The notes below the pieces were generated by a model, which searched no databases, was not told where the DNA came from, and was given only the letters and a program-made list of their open reading frames with translations. Shown piece by piece: positions 11,401 to 47,620 of a DNA stretch of 64,000 nucleotides. The number at the start of each line of letters is the position of its first letter. Positions within the stretch are counted from its first letter, which is position 1. This DNA is from Symbiodinium natans (taxonomy: Eukaryota > Sar > Dinophyceae > Suessiales > Symbiodiniaceae): assembly GCA_905221605.1 (NCBI GenBank), contig CAJNDS010000113.1:574674-638673 (forward strand). Direction: 5' to 3'. Made by a program: the position numbers and the translations under genes.

Positions 11401-12356
11401 CTGGACCCTCCTACCTCTAAGGGTCGAAATAATTAGAATAGGATTTTTTGTTGGGTTTAGGGTTTAAGGTTTAGGGTTTAGGGTTTAGGGTTTAGGGTTT
11501 AGGGTTTAGGGTTTAGGGTTTAGGGTTTAGGGTTTAGGGTTTAGGGTTTAGGGTTTAGGGTTTGGGGTTTGGGGTTTGGGGTTTGGGGGGTATAGTTATA
11601 AAGGGGCCATAAGGGAATACTATTGCTGCGTCTTCAAGAGCTCGTGCAGAGGCTTGGGCGACCAAAGGCAATCCTTAGGGTTTAGGGGTTTGAGGGCTTT
11701 GGATTTGAACCCTGAGATAGGGTTTTATGATCCGCTGGACTATCATCTCAATTTCGAGGTTCATTGCTCGGGGCTTCTTGTGGAGGGTCCAACGAATTTC
11801 TCTGCTGCCGCTTGGGGTCGTCGGGCTTGGCCCGACGAACTTTGCACCAGACCGGGCGCTCTTCAGCGGAACTAACACCTAAACGCCGATAAATCCTCTA
11901 AACCCGCATACATCGCCTATAAACCCTCTAAACCCGCATAACACCCCATGAACCGCCATAAACCCTATAAACCCCATAAACTTTAAACCATATAACCCCC
12001 TAACCCTGTACCATGAACCCGAGAACCCGACAAACCACACAAACTCTGCAAACCCCCTGGGTGAACCCTAAACCCAAAGCCCCGAACCCTAAACCCTAAA
12101 CTCTAAACCCTATAAACCCAATAAACCCTAAAACCCTATAAAGCCTTTTTGCATCCAGGTCTCTTGCAGCCAGCCCGGTAGACTAGTAGAGTTCACCCTA
12201 TAAAGCCTAAAACCCTAAACCCTAAAAACCCTAAAAACCCTAAAAACACTAAAGACCCTAAAATCCCTAAAAACCCTAAATACCCTAAAAACCCTAAAAA
12301 CCCTAAAAACCCTAAAAACCCTAAACCCTAAACCCTAAACCCTAAACCCTAGCCGC

Positions 12357-12461
12357 AGGTTCGAGCGCGCTTTTCTACGGTCTAACTCTCAAGAGACATT
12401 CCACGCGGCCAGCCGCAGAAAAAATCAGAGCCTGAGATGGGCTTCAGGGCTTTCTGGCGTT
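12357..12461 (+). CDS. Candidate exon, unrecognised
   Basis: After a CCGCAG|G acceptor the plus frame reads FERAFLRSNSQETFHAASRR and continues RWASGLSG. Basic and open throughout. Confidence 0.38.
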
Positions 12462-12555
12462 AAGGCTTCGGGGCTTTGAGGGTTTAGGCTTTAGGGTTTG
12501 TGGATTAGAGTTTAGGGTTTAGGGTAATGGGTTTAGGATTTAGGGTAAGGGTTTA

Positions 12556-12782
12556 GGGTTTAGGGTTTAGGGTTTAGGGTTTAGGGTTTAGGGTTTAGGG
12601 TTTAGGGTTTAGGGTTTAGGGTTTAGGGTTTAGGGTTTAGGGTTTAGGGTTTAGGGTTTAGGGTTTAGGGTTTAGGGTTTAGGGTTTAGGGTTTAGGGTT
12701 TAGGGTTTAGGGTTTAGGGTTTAGGGTTTAGGGTTTAGGGTTTAGGGTTTAGGGTTTAGGGTTTAGGGTTTAGGGTTTAGGG
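12556..12782 (+). repeat. Longest TTTAGGG array
   Basis: About 32 near-perfect TTTAGGG units without interruption, the longest clean array in the window. Confidence 0.97.
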
Positions 12783-12827
12783 CTTTAATGCTTTAAGGCT
12801 TCGGACCCTCTCGGTCCCTTCTTGCCT

Positions 12828-13210
12828 CGCTTAGGCTTTGGGCTTTGGGCTTTAGGCTTTAGGCTTCGGGCTTTGAGCTTTAGGCTTTGGGCTTTGGGCT
12901 TTGGGCATTGGACGGTAGTCTTTAGTCTTTAGGCTTTAGGGTTTGGGCTTTAGGGTTTAGGGTGTAGGGTTTAGGCTTTGGGCTTTGGGCTTTGGGCTTT
13001 AGGCTTTGGGCTTTAGCCTTTGGGCTTTAGCCTTTGGGCTTTTGGCTTTGGGCTTTAGGATTGAGGCTTTGGGGTTTTTGGTTTAGGGTTTGGGCTTTAG
13101 GCTTCAGGCTTTGGGGGTTTTAGGCTTTAGGCTTTAGGGTTTAGGCTGTAGGGTTTAGGCGTTGGGCTCTAGGCTCTAGGCTCTAGGCTTTAGGCTTTAG
13201 GGTTTAGGGT
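12828..13210 (+). repeat. GGCTTT(A/G) degenerate array
   Basis: Follows the clean array after about 45 bases and is made of GGGCTTT/AGGCTTT variants, as if an old telomeric array had drifted and re-amplified. Confidence 0.85.
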
Positions 13211-13231
13211 TCGAAAGCAGGGGTACCCAAA

Positions 13232-13904
13232 AACAAAGTGGAGCCCCTCATTCGATCGATGATCAACCTCCTGCCAAAAGAACGTGCAACACAGCAACGC
13301 AACAGACACGGCTAGAAGCATCCTGGTCGCCTCTCTTCGGCACAGGTCACGACCCCTCACCACAATGCCTCTTTGAAGGGGGCCCTAAACCCCTTACCCC
13401 TTACCCTAAACCCTAAAGCCTTCTTGAGACTGCATAAACCAACCCAAGCCCTAGCAACCCAAAAGCGGGCAAGCCAGGTCAGACCGCAGGGCCCAAGGAA
13501 CTAGGGGTTTAGGGTTTATGGTTTAAGGTTAGGGTTTAGGTTTTAGGGTTGTTTGTGGTTTAGGCTTAGGGTTTAGGTTTTAGGGTTTAGGGCTTAGTCT
13601 TTGTGGTTTAGGGTCTCGGGTTTAGGGTTAGGGTTTTCAGGCTGTTATTAGCGTGTGGGGTTTCGGGTCTAGGGCTGATTAGGTTTCAGGGTAACCACAA
13701 GCCGCTCTAAACCCGCAAGCCCACAGCCACGGGCAAAAAATCAGACACCCTAAACCGTAAACCCTAAACCCTGAACCCTAAACCCTAATCCTAAACCCTA
13801 AACCCTGAGCCCTAAAGCCGAAACCCTAACTTCACGGCGGAGGCGCGCGGCACACGGGGCGCTCAGGACAACCTCGCCTTCTTGTTGCTGTGCCCATTCA
13901 GCTG
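13232..13904 (+). CDS. Candidate plus-strand exon islands
   Basis: 13232-13310 reads KVEPLIRSMINLLPKERATQ and 13830-13904 reads NFTAEARGTRGAQDNLAFLL. A further island at 14098-14160 reads GGQKAKVLLDFANLPPRIPG. No family recognised. Confidence 0.35.
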
Positions 13905-14816
13905 ACCTTGCTTCTCTGGGCTTAGGGGTTTGGGTTTAAGGGTTTAGGGGTTTAGGGTTTAGGGTTCGGGCTTCAGGGGTTCAGTGGTTCAGGGGTTCAG
14001 GGGTTCGGGGTTTAGGGTTTAGGGTTTAGGGTTTAGGGTTTAGGGTTTAGGGTTTAGGGTTTAGTCCTCTAGGGCCGGGTCGGGTTTAGGGCTTGGGGGT
14101 GGTGGCCAGAAGGCCAAAGTTCTGCTAGACTTTGCAAATCTCCCACCCAGAATCCCAGGCTAAACCCTAAACCCTAAACCCTAAACCCTAAACCCTAAAC
14201 CCTAAACCCTAAACCCTAAACCCTAAACCCTAAGCCCTAACCCATGGATAACGTCGAAGTACCGCTCTCCCACCTTAACACTGTGAAATGCCCCTCCAAA
14301 AAGATCAGTTACCCTAACCCTAAACCCTAAACCCTAAGCCCAAAACCCGAAACCCTACACCCTAAACCCTAAACCCTAAACCCTTTTTCTTTTTCTTTCC
14401 AAAACGATCAACTACCCTAAGCCCTAAAGCCTTTTTCTTGTTCTACACCAAGCCGGCACCGAGCCACTCAAGCTTGCCGCAGCCTCGAAGTCCACTGTGC
14501 CTCGGCATCAGGGCTGAAGGGGCTTTGTAGGGTTTAGGGTTTAGGGGTTAGGGCGTTTTAGGGGTTCAGGATGTAGGATGTAGGACTTCGGATGTAGGGG
14601 GCTGAAGGGTTGGTTCAGGATGTGCGGGGTTGAATCCAACACGCTTGGACAAGCCAGGCCAGGGACATACTAGTTGGGAGGCGAGTCGAGTGACCATGTA
14701 GGGTCTGGGGCTTAGGGTGGTGCATTTTGGGCCTAAACCCTTAAACCCTTAAACCCTTAAACCCTTAAACCCTTAAACCCTAAACCCTAAACCCCTAAAC
14801 CCTGTTTTTACAACAG

Positions 14817-14904
14817 GCCTGAGTTTACCGCAATCCGGTTCCAGCATCACACTCACCACTGCAGAGCGAGCGTGGGGCCCTACGTGCTAAGCCAAGGCTT
14901 TCTG
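14817..14904 (+). CDS. Candidate exon after a T-rich acceptor motif
   Basis: Plus frame PEFTAIRFQHHTHHCRASVG then YVLSQGF follows CCCTGTTTTTACAACAG|G, a good polypyrimidine-AG acceptor and one of the recurrent motifs described in the findings. Downstream of lysA. Confidence 0.35.
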
Positions 14905-15411
14905 GGTTTACGGTTTATGAGATTAAGGCTTCCTTAAACCTTAAAACCTACACCATAAACCTTAAACCCTAACCCCTAAACCCTAGACCCTCTAGACCAA
15001 GGCTTCCTTTTACAAAGAGGGGCTCAAGCGTGGTTGGCGCGGTTTGCCCTGAACGCTGCTTGTTTGGGGGCTTTTAAACCCTAAATCCTTTTAAAACACA
15101 GACCCTAAACTCTACACCCTTGCAAGCAAGACTCCGGAGGCAGGATTTGGGCGTTTAAGGTTTAGGGTTTGGGGGGTTTAGGGTTCAGGGATCCTTCTGC
15201 AAGCCGTACATTCCTAAGCTTAAGCATCTTTCCCAGACGCCCATTTTCCCTCAACCCTCGCAGCCCAGAATCAGGCACTGATGGCAGAGCTTTGCACTAA
15301 TGCCTACCTTGAGCTCCTTCTACCCACCACTTAGGGTTTAGGGTTTAGGGTTTAGGGTTTAGGGTTTAGGGTTTAGGGTTTAGGGTTCAGGGTTGAGGGT
15401 TTAGGGTTTAG

Positions 15412-38559
<23,148 letters not shown>

Positions 38560-40299
38560 CAACGTTCAGGGTTCGGGGCCTCATCCATAACTTCTGCTTC
38601 GGATTCGTGGGAATGGTTCAAGGTGCAGGCATGTGGGGGCTGAGGGTTTGGGGCTTAGTTCTTGAAGGTTTGGAGGTTTTAAGGTTTAGGGCACTTTGAA
38701 GCTGCACCCCTGTCACAAGCCTACAGACCCTTAGCCCCACAAGAATCCGCCCCAATCCCACAAGACCTCCATAACCGCCTAAGCCCCATGAAGCCCTAAC
38801 TGTGCCTGCCCTAACCCGCAAGCTCGAAACCCAAAACTCAAAAATCCCGAGGTGCCAAAACCCTGAGACAGCTAAACCCCCAAACGCTGAGAGCCTTAGA
38901 TCCCTAAAACCCCCCAAACAAACCCTGAACCCTAAACCCTAAACCCTAAACCCTAAACCCTAAACCCTAAACCCCCCCAAAACCCCGTCAGAGTCGGAGC
39001 CTCGGCATCCTGTGACCCACAAAGAAAAAACGTCTCCGGCTTTGAGCCCGCGTTCAGCTGCGCGAGGAGGGGGGAGCTTCAAACCGACGTCTCTTTTGGC
39101 CCCTAAACCCTAAACCCTAAACCCTAAACCCCTAAACCCCTAAACCCTAAACCCCTGAACCCTAAACCCCTAAACCCCTGAACCCCTTTTGCATCCAGGC
39201 CTCGTAACGACTGCCCCTAAAACCCTAAACCCCTAAACCCCTCAACCCCTCAACTCCTGAACCCCTAAGCTACCCATCTACCGTCTGTACCCTGTGTGCC
39301 CTTAGTTCCAAGTTGATGGCGACATGACAGTTTTCTACATGACTAGACCCTGAACAAGAACTACCTGTTATGGCAAGCCCCTCCTAACTACCACCCCTTT
39401 TTACCCTTAACCCTAAACCCTCAACCCCTTTATAAGCCCAAGAACACCCCCCTTAAGACCTCTGAACCCTGGCTTTGTGAGCCTCGTAAGCCCTATCAGC
39501 CCTAGAAACCTTGTCGAACCCTTAGGCCCCCAAGCCTTAAGCCTTAGGGTTCAAAGCAGGGAGCCCAAGTAACAAACCTAAACCCTGAACCCAAACGGGT
39601 ACAGCCAGGTCTGAAGAGTCAGCAGCCGCGCCGTTCCGGCTTGGACGGTGGATCCATCTTCAACGACGGGTGCGGAGTAGACAGCGTAAACCTGGCGGCA
39701 AGGACCAAGCAATCCCTAAACCCTAAACCCTAAACCCTAAACTCTAAACCCTAAACCCTGAACCCCAATCCTAAACCCTAAACCCCAGTCTTAAACCCTG
39801 TGAACTTCCAAAGCCTTTGTTCTTTCGCGCTCTAAACATTCCGCCTACAACCACAACAAGAAGACGAGCCCTACGCCATAGATCCTCTAAACCCCATACC
39901 TAAACCCTAAACCCTAAACTCCAAAACCTAAAGCCTAGGCTCCAAACCCTGAACCCTAAACCCCAAACTCCAAAGCGTAACAACTCCAAACCCTTAACCC
40001 TAGACTCCAAACCCTAACCCCCAAAGCCTCAAACCGCCAAACCTTAAACCCTAAACTCTAAACCCTAAACTCCAAACTCCAAACCTCAACCCCAAAGCCT
40101 AAACTCCAAACCCTAGACCCTAAAACCTAAACCCTAAACCCTAGACTGCAAAGCCCAAACGGTTGGGACCCGAACCCCTATTGAAAAGCTCCAGAGCAAC
40201 CATTCCCCGAAGCTGGCCCAGCTCAGCTTCCTCAACTTTTCGAAGGCCTGAAGTGTTTAGGGTTTAGGGTTTAGGGTTTAGGGCTACAGCTTGCCCTAA

Positions 40300-41200
40300 A
40301 GAGCATCCGCGCACCTCGGCTGCGAGCCACTTCTCATGGCTGTTGCTCCACACCTTCGGGTGGCCCCCCCTCCCTTTAGCAAACCCTAAACCCCAAACCC
40401 CAAACCCTAAACCTTATAAACTCTAAACCCTAAACCCTAAACCCTGAACCCTAAACCCTGAGCCCTAAACCCCAATTCTTGAACCCTGATCCCGAAATTC
40501 GGGCTTAGGTTGAGAGAACTTCCGGACTGTGGCGAGGAACCTTATTGGCTTGGCTGGCAGTTTGGGCGCCTAATAGATGGGTTTAGGGTTTAGGGTTTAG
40601 GCTTTAGTGTTTGGGGCTTAGGGTTTCGGGTTTAGGGCTTAAGGTTTAGGGTTCACTGAAAGTGGAGAGCCATCTGAGCCCACCAAACCCTAAACCCTAA
40701 ATGCTAAACCCTAGACCCGAGACCCAAGACCCTAAGCCCTAAACCCTAGCCCTAAACCCTAAACCCTAAACCCTAAACCCTAAACCCTAAACCCTAAACC
40801 CTTCATGGACCCTTCACATGGCCCCACCTCCACCGCCTCGCCAGCGTGGAAGTCAGCTGTGCCCAGCGGCCGAGGGGACGCCTCCGGGGTTGAGGCTTGT
40901 GGGTTCGACTTCTGGGTTTCTACGTGGGGTTTAGGGTTTAGGGTTTAGGGTTTAGGGTTTAGGTTTTAGGGTTTTTTTGGCACCCGACTAGCCACGGCAC
41001 AGCGGGGTCGATGGGTAGGTCTTGGGAAAATCAGGTTTAGGGTTTAGGGTTGAGGGTTTAGGGTTTAGTGTTTAGGGTCAGGGTTTAGGGTTTAGGGTTT
41101 AGGCTCTTTGAGCACTTTTGTGCGGGTTTCGAAGCTTTCCGTGCATTCGAGGTTCCCCTCTTCCTTGGGTAAGGGGGTTCCACGAGGCAAACCCTGTTGC
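40300..41200 (-). CDS. Minus-strand exon islands (VWSNS...WLAAEV type)
   Basis: Islands: 41110-41200 (GNRVCLVEPPYPRKRGTSNA), about 40804-40930 (RPLGTADFHAGEAVEV) and 40300-40372 (KVWSNSHEKWLAAEVRG). AGEAVEV followed by VWSNSHEKWLAAEV in the next exon fits a short domain seen repeatedly in dinoflagellate proteins (from memory, unverified). Confidence 0.4.
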
Positions 41201-41997
41201 CGAAACCCTACAGCAGCCCTATAACCCTAAAGCATAATGCCTAAGCCCTACAAACCCTACGCTCTACGGCCCTACGCACCAAACCCTAAACCCTCACGCC
41301 CCTGTAACTTGAAATGGTTCAAAAGTTCAAACGGGAAAGTTTCCGCGAGACTTTCCTTGACACTTTCCCCGGACCTGAACCCTTACTGTAGTAACTTCAA
41401 CAAACCCTAAACCCTAAACCCTAAACCCTAAGCCCTAAGCCCTAAACCCTAAACCCTGAAGCAACCTACAACCAAACCCCCCCCGTTCCCGCGCGCCAAG
41501 GCGTCCGTGGTCGCGGTGGTCAGCAGACGGACTTTGGCCTCTGAGGAGCTCCAAGGTTTAGGGTTTATAGGGTTTAGGGTTTATGGTTTAGGGTTTCGGA
41601 TTTAGTTCAGGATTTAGGGTTTAAGGTGTAGGGTTTAGGGTTAGGGTTTAGGTTTGGGGTCTCGGGGGTTTGCAGGGTTTGTAGGGTTGATAGGGTTTAG
41701 GGGGTTTATAGGGTGTAAAGGTTTTTTTATAGGTTGTTTGTAGGGTTTGCAGGGTTTATAGGGTGCATAGGGTTCAATAGGGTTTAGAGGGTTTATCGGG
41801 TTTATAGGATTTATACAGGGTTTAGGGTCGTAGGGTGTAGGGTTATCGGGTTTGGGGATGCGGGTTTAGAGCTATAGGGTTTAGGCTTTTGGTGCATTGC
41901 GTCTCGGGTTTGGGCTTTTAGGGTTTATGTGGGGTGGTAGGGTGTTTGGTTTGGGGTGCCGAGATTGAGGGATACGGGGCTCAGGGTTGAAACCGAC

Positions 41998-44062
41998 CCT
42001 TAAAAGCCTTGCTTCTTTATACAGCTTACAACGCAAGGAAATCAGATCCTTATCGTCTTGCTGTACCCAACTTTTGTAAAGTTGCAGTTTCTGCATCTGA
42101 ACCGTAAACCCGAAACCCCTAAACCCGATACTCCTAAACCCTAAACCCTAAACCCTAAACCCTCAACCCTAAACCCTACTTGAATTGAACTCCCTTGAAT
42201 CCGCCTTGCTTGCTGCAGAGCACTCCTCCGCCACTGCTGTCTTTACCAAGGCGTACTTCTGCCAGAGGTCCTGGAACATGACTGGGTTTAGGGTTTAGGG
42301 TTTAGGGTTTAGGGTTTTGGGTTTAGGGCTTAGGGCTTAGGGATCTCCGCCCCCGAAAAAGCGCAGTTTCTCCTGGTTCTGATTCCGGAAGGCTTTGAAC
42401 AGCTCGTACTTTGACGGCACCTTCTTCCGTGCCCCCACAGGGCGGCTTGGGGTGTAAGGGGTTACGGGTTAGGTTTGGGGTTTTCAGGGTTTAAGGGTTT
42501 AGGGGTTTAGGTTTTGGGGTTTAGGTTTACGGGTTAGGTTTTGGGGTTTTAAGGGTTTAAGGGTTTAGGGGTTTAAATTAGGTTTTGGGGTTCAGGTTTA
42601 CGGGTTAGGTTTGGGGGTTTTAAGGGTTTATGGGTTTAGGTTTTGGGGTTTAGGGTTTACGGGTTAGGTTTTTGGGGTTTTAAGGGTTTAAGGGTTTAGG
42701 AGTTTAGGTTTTGCGGTTTAGGTTTATGGGTTAGGTTTTGGGGTTTTAAGGGTTCAAGGGTTTAGGGGTTTAGGTTTTGGGGTTTTCGGGTTTTAGGGTT
42801 TTAAGGTTTTAGGGTTCTAGGGTTCTAGGGTTCTAGGGTTAGGGCTTGGTATGCCTTAAAAATCATGCGTTTCGTGGTTTTCAGAGGTCAGGCCCCGCTG
42901 CCGCGCAGGCCAGAACCTTGCTCGAAGCATGAAGCGCATGTAGACTCCGAATCGCACTCGCGCCACTCCCCCTGAACCCTAAACCCTGAACCCTGAACCC
43001 TGAACCCTGAACCCTAAAAACCCTAGACCCTAGACCCTAGACCCTAAACCCTAAACCCTAAACCCTAACCCTAAACCCACGGTGCGTAATAACTCGATGC
43101 CTGTGCATGTTCTCTGCCCGACAATCGGGCGAAGTCACTGCAGACTGGAGGACTCCACTAATAAAGGGATTGTAACGGTATATTCATACTGTTACACTCT
43201 TTTTTTGTGCTAGGTGTTGCAGTCCACGAAAGGCGGCCCCTCAACCCCCAAAATCCCAAAAACCCTGAGCGCAAGGGTCTCGTGAGCTCAAGAAGCTTCT
43301 TCGTGTTGCATCTGGGCTTCGGACGGGTACAAGCTCCTGAATTCCGAACCCTAAGCCCTACTTGGAGGTTCACGGGTACCAATAGCCCCAGCTACAAGTC
43401 TACTTATAACCTACTTGAAGGGTACAGTTATAGTCGGGGTTTCAAGTTCCCTGAGCCTCCAAGTAAACCGGAGGTCCTTAAACCCTAAACCCTAAACCCC
43501 AAACCCTAAACCCTAAACCCCAAACGCACTTCCCGAGCTCCAAGCGAGCACGCGGTTCTTCGATGCGCAGGAGGCTGAGCCTAAGTGAAACGGGTGCGGG
43601 CAAGAACCAACAACAAGGAGCCACAAGGAGGCGCCCCCTTACTATTTAGGGTTTAGGGTTTAGGGTTTAGGGTTTAGGGTTTGGGGTACAGTGAATTGCA
43701 CTTAGACTAGTAGAGCCTAAGTTAGGATCCTTACCCCCCCAAGTTAGTGCCCTTCGAACTCTACTTGTATCTAGGGGGCCCCTCCTTGTAGGGGTCATAC
43801 CAATTAACCCCCCCCCCCCCCCCCCCGATTTCGATGCACATCAGAAGATGGTCCACCGGCACTTTGTCCGCACCTCTCTGCTCAATCTCGCTGATGATGC
43901 CACGCTGAAACCCTAAACCCTAAACCCTAAACCCTAAACCCTAAACTGCACCAAAGCTGTCTCGAAAAGCCATCCCCCAGGACCCATATCCGAGGTGGCT
44001 CCACTCGTAGTGCGCCTCCTTGTTCCGCGACGTGTGCCCACGATGCTCTGGTTCGTTCTTAG
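41998..44062 (-). CDS. Unrecognised multi-exon minus-strand gene
   Basis: Six islands in order: 43946-44062 (NKEAHYEWSHLGYGSWGMAF), 43827-43912 (GIISEIEQRGADKVPVDHLL), 42870-42972 (GVARVRFGVYMRFMLRARFW), 42340-42430 (KKVPSKYELFKAFRNQNQEK), 42185-42289 (VMFQDLWQKYALVKTAVAEE) and 41998-42100 (QKLQLYKSWVQQDDKDLISL). All are open and protein-like on the same strand. The last three are Lys- and Gln-rich and probably helical. Joins were not tested. The stretch 42440-42840 is degenerate TTTAGGG repeat. Confidence 0.5.
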
Positions 44063-44341
44063 GCTTAGGGTACCCTAGGGTTTAGGGTTTAGGGTTTAGG
44101 GTTTAGGGTTACCCTAAACCCTAAACCCTAAACCCCGAAACCCTAAGCCCTAAACCCTAAGCCCTCCCTCCTAGAAGCCCTGCTTTGGGGTTTCGGGGTT
44201 TAGGGTTTAGGGTTGGGGATGTTCCTCCTTAGACAAGCAGTCTTCACAGGAAATATAATAGGGTATAAGGGGGAACATACAAAGTTTAGGGTTTAGGGTT
44301 TAGGGTTTAGGGTAACCCACACAAGGCGCATCCCATGTTTA

Positions 44342-44452
44342 AAGGGGGTCTTCAGTCATCGGGTCCCCCGGCATCCGTTCACGCCATGGAGGGCGCAGCC
44401 ACGGTCACGGGTCCTGCTGCGCAAGATGCCGAAAACCTTTCAGCAAAACCCT
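44342..44452 (+). CDS. Candidate exon, unrecognised
   Basis: Plus frame GGLQSSGPPASVHAMEGAAT then PAAQDAENLSAKP, ending where a family J element begins. The minus strand has stops. Confidence 0.35.
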
Positions 44453-45107
44453 ACTTGGAGGTTCATGGATACTTTTATAACCCTTAGGGTCTAGGGTTTA
44501 GGGTTTAAGGTTTAGGGTTTAGGGTTTAGGGCTACAACCCCAATTATAGGTCTACTTACAACCTACTTAGCGGACTTAGGGGGGCTCATAAGTACAGTTA
44601 TATACTTTGGGGTTCGAAGTACCCCGAACCTCCAAGTAAGCTTTAGGGGTATTTGGCCAGGGACCCGTAGAAGGGACCCTTCATCTTCTTCCCCTTTATA
44701 ACCCCTATATGTACCTCATGTCGTCCCTATACACCTAAGCCCCCTAAACAACCCCCAAAGAACCCCTAAGGTCCCTCATAATTAAGGGTCCTCCTTGAGT
44801 ACCGTGATAAGCCCTAAATAAGCCCCAGAAACGATAAGGGCTTAGGGTTTGGGTTTAAATTAGGGTTTAGGGTTTAGGGTTCTGTGTAACAGTGTCTAAG
44901 CCGCGGGTTCGCAGGAACTCCCTACGAGGCCTACGGGGCGATCTCCTCAACCGTGACTAACGATCTGTGAACACAGAATATTGGACCGTGACTCTATAAG
45001 CCCTATAAAACCCTAGCAGCCCGAAAACACTGAGGCCTTACGGCCCGTAAGGCTCTAAGGCCCTTAAGGACCATAAACCCTTAAGGCCCTAAGGCCCTAT
45101 TCCCCTC

Positions 45108-47620
45108 CGCGGTCCAGTTGTCGCTGGTCTTGTGGCTGTGGCGGAGGAGCGCCTGCACCAAACCCCGCCACAACCTCTACAAAGGAGGGGGCCCCCTCAC
45201 GATACTTGACAGTAGTTAAGGGCACTTACCTAAGTTAGGATCCTTACAACCCCAATTTAGGGACCCTTATAAGTCTACTCATCACCCTTGTTACTTTGGG
45301 GGCCCTCCTGGCGCGTTTTGAGCTCTCAAGCCCTATAAGCTCTTTCAACATATATAGCTTCGCCTCCCCTGAACTGCGAAACCTGCCCCCTCAACCCTAA
45401 GCCCTCAACCCTAAACCCTAAAGTCCCAAACCCTAGGGTAAACCCTAATCCCCAAGCCCTGACATAGCAGAGCTCTTTGGGGGGTTCGGAGCTTTAGGGT
45501 TTCGTCTCTTAGGGTTGAGGGGTTCAGGGTTTAGCGGCTCAGGGGTTCTCTCGGTGGTGGCTTGCTCAGCAGGCTTCCAGACGTTTCTTTTTAGGGGATT
45601 AGGGCTTTACAGCTTGAGGGCAGCATCTCTGTGTTTTTTTTTGTGCTCTCTCTCTCTCTCTATCCGGAACGGACAGGAGATCAGGAAACACAAGCCAAGT
45701 GCCCCTTTTGCAACTGGACTGCGGACAACTGCGAGGAAAGGAGACAAGTGCCCCTCAAACCTCAACCCTAAACCCGTGATTTTCCCGGGCCCCTTTAGAA
45801 CCCATGAGTTTTCTGGGGCCCCTACAAAACCTGAAACCCTAAACTCTTTTTTGCACTAGGGCTCTCTCAAGCGCCTGCTTTAAGTCAGAAGAAGCCTGCC
45901 ATAACACCCTAAACCCTAAACCCTAAACCCTAAACCCTCAACCCCTTAGGTTGCCTGTACCCAAACACCACGTTCGGATCCTTAGAGTTGAGACCTGTTA
46001 ACTTCAACGGTGGGAGGAGGATGTAATCGTCTTCTGGTAGGGTTTAGGGTTTAGGGTTTAGGGTTTAGGGTTTAGGGTTTAGGGTTTAAGGTTTAGGGTG
46101 TAGGGTTTAAGGTTTGGGGTTTGGGTTTAGGGTTTTTGGGCGGTTTAGAAGCTGTGCCCTAAAGCCTTCATCCCTGGTCCAAGAAGCCTGCAGTCGCGAG
46201 AGGGTCGTCTCGTCCGTGACCTCGAGCGCACGAAGCCCAAAAATCTACTTTCATCCTAAACCCTAAACCCTAAACCCTGAACTCTGAAGTAAACCCTGAA
46301 CCCTAAACCATTCAGAAGCCGGTCCCTACGACATGACCAGCTGGGTCTTGTCAGAAAGTGTGTTGTGACATTGATCTGTCTACTTGGAGGTTCAGGGTAC
46401 TTATTAACCATTTTAATAGGGTTTAGGGTTTAGGGTTTCGGCTTTAGGGTTTAGGGATTATAGCTGTACTTATAGCCCACTTACAAGCCCCCTAAGTGCC
46501 CTAACATGGTTATAGGTACAGTTATAAGTACAGTTACCCTACACTCCTAAACCCTAAACCCCCAAACCCTAAACCCTAAACCCTAGCCCTAAACCCTAAA
46601 CCCTAAACCCTAAACCCTAAGTTCCTGGCTTCTACCAGCCCCTGGGCATGAGCCGTCCAGTGGCTTGGCGCGCCCTCCTGCAGATGCATAGGGTTTTAGG
46701 GTTTGGGGTTTAGGGTTTAGGGTTTAGGGGTTTAGGGTTTAGGGTTTAGGGTTTAGGGTTTGGGGTTTGGGGTTTAGGGTTTAGGGTTTAGGGTTTAGGG
46801 TTGAGGGTTTGGGGTTTAGGGTTTAGGGTTTAGGGTTGAGGGTTTGGGGTTTAGGGTTTAGGGTTTGGGGTTGAGGGTTGAGGGTTTAGGGCTTAGGGTT
46901 TAGGGTTGAGGGTTTGGGGTTTAGGGTTTAGGGTTTAGGGTTGAGGGTTTGGGGTTTAGGGTTTAGGGGTTTGGGGGTTGAGGGTTTAGGGGTTTAGGGT
47001 TTAGGGGTTTAGGGTTTAGGGTTTAGGGGTTTAGGGTTTGGGGTTTAGGGTTTAGGGTTTAGGGGTTTAGGGTTTAGGGTTTAGGGGTTTAGGGTTCTTG
47101 GGGTTCTTAGGGGCTCATAGGGTTCATAAGGTTTAGGGTTTAGGGTTGGGGGTTTAGGGTTTAGGGTGCGTAGGGTTGTTAGGGTTGCTAGGGTTTAGGT
47201 GTTTAGAGAATCGGGTGTGTAGCGCTTGTAGAGTTTATAGGGTTCATAGGGCTTAGGGTTTAGGGCTTTTTGATTGGGTCTATAGGACTTCTAGGGCTTA
47301 TAGGGTTGACAGGTCTTGTAGGGCTTCTCGGGCGCATAGGCTTCACAGGGCTTATAGGAGCTTAATGATAGGGTTTATAGGGTGGTCTATAGGGTTTATG
47401 GGATTTATAGGGCTTGTAGGGTTCGTAGGGTATCTTCTAGGGCTTTAAAACGGCTTATCGGGATGACAGGGCTTACGGTGGGGTGGAGGCTTTAGGATTT
47501 GTCCGGGCCTTGCTCGCAGTGTCGTAGTACGTCAGGGTTTAGCTTCAGGGCTTGCTGGCGAGGATCACTTTGTTGTTTTTGTGCTCCAATTTTCCAGACA
47601 TGCCAGGGCTTTGGCATGTT
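45108..47620 (-). CDS. Minus-strand exon islands, unrecognised
   Basis: Islands: 47530-47620 (GMSGKLEHKNNKVILASKP), 46620-46692 (MHLQEGAPSHWTAHAQGLVE), 46158-46238 (GLRALEVTDETTLSRLQASW), 45953-46038 (PEDDYILLPPLKLTGLNSKD) and 45108-45180 (LWRGLVQALLRHSHKTSDNW). Probably exons of one or two minus-strand genes upstream of the 42-44 kb cluster. A family J element with a telomeric insertion lies at 46381-46545. Confidence 0.4.
45535..45859 (+). CDS. Open island, unrecognised
   Basis: A plus frame of 114 codons that includes RKHKPSAPFATGLRTTARKG. Part is TTTAGGG-derived. Weak evidence for coding. Confidence 0.22.
46700..47105 (+). repeat. TTTAGGG / TTGAGGG / TTTGGGG higher-order array
   Basis: Mixed units in which the block TTGAGGGTTTGGGGTTTAGGG recurs, suggesting higher-order copying. 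It grades into GGGTTTATAGG variants to 47470. Confidence 0.88.

Noticed and set aside
42440-42840. Possible CRISPR-like array of short repeats
   Set aside because: Units vary in length, have no constant spacers and are decayed TTTAGGG variants.
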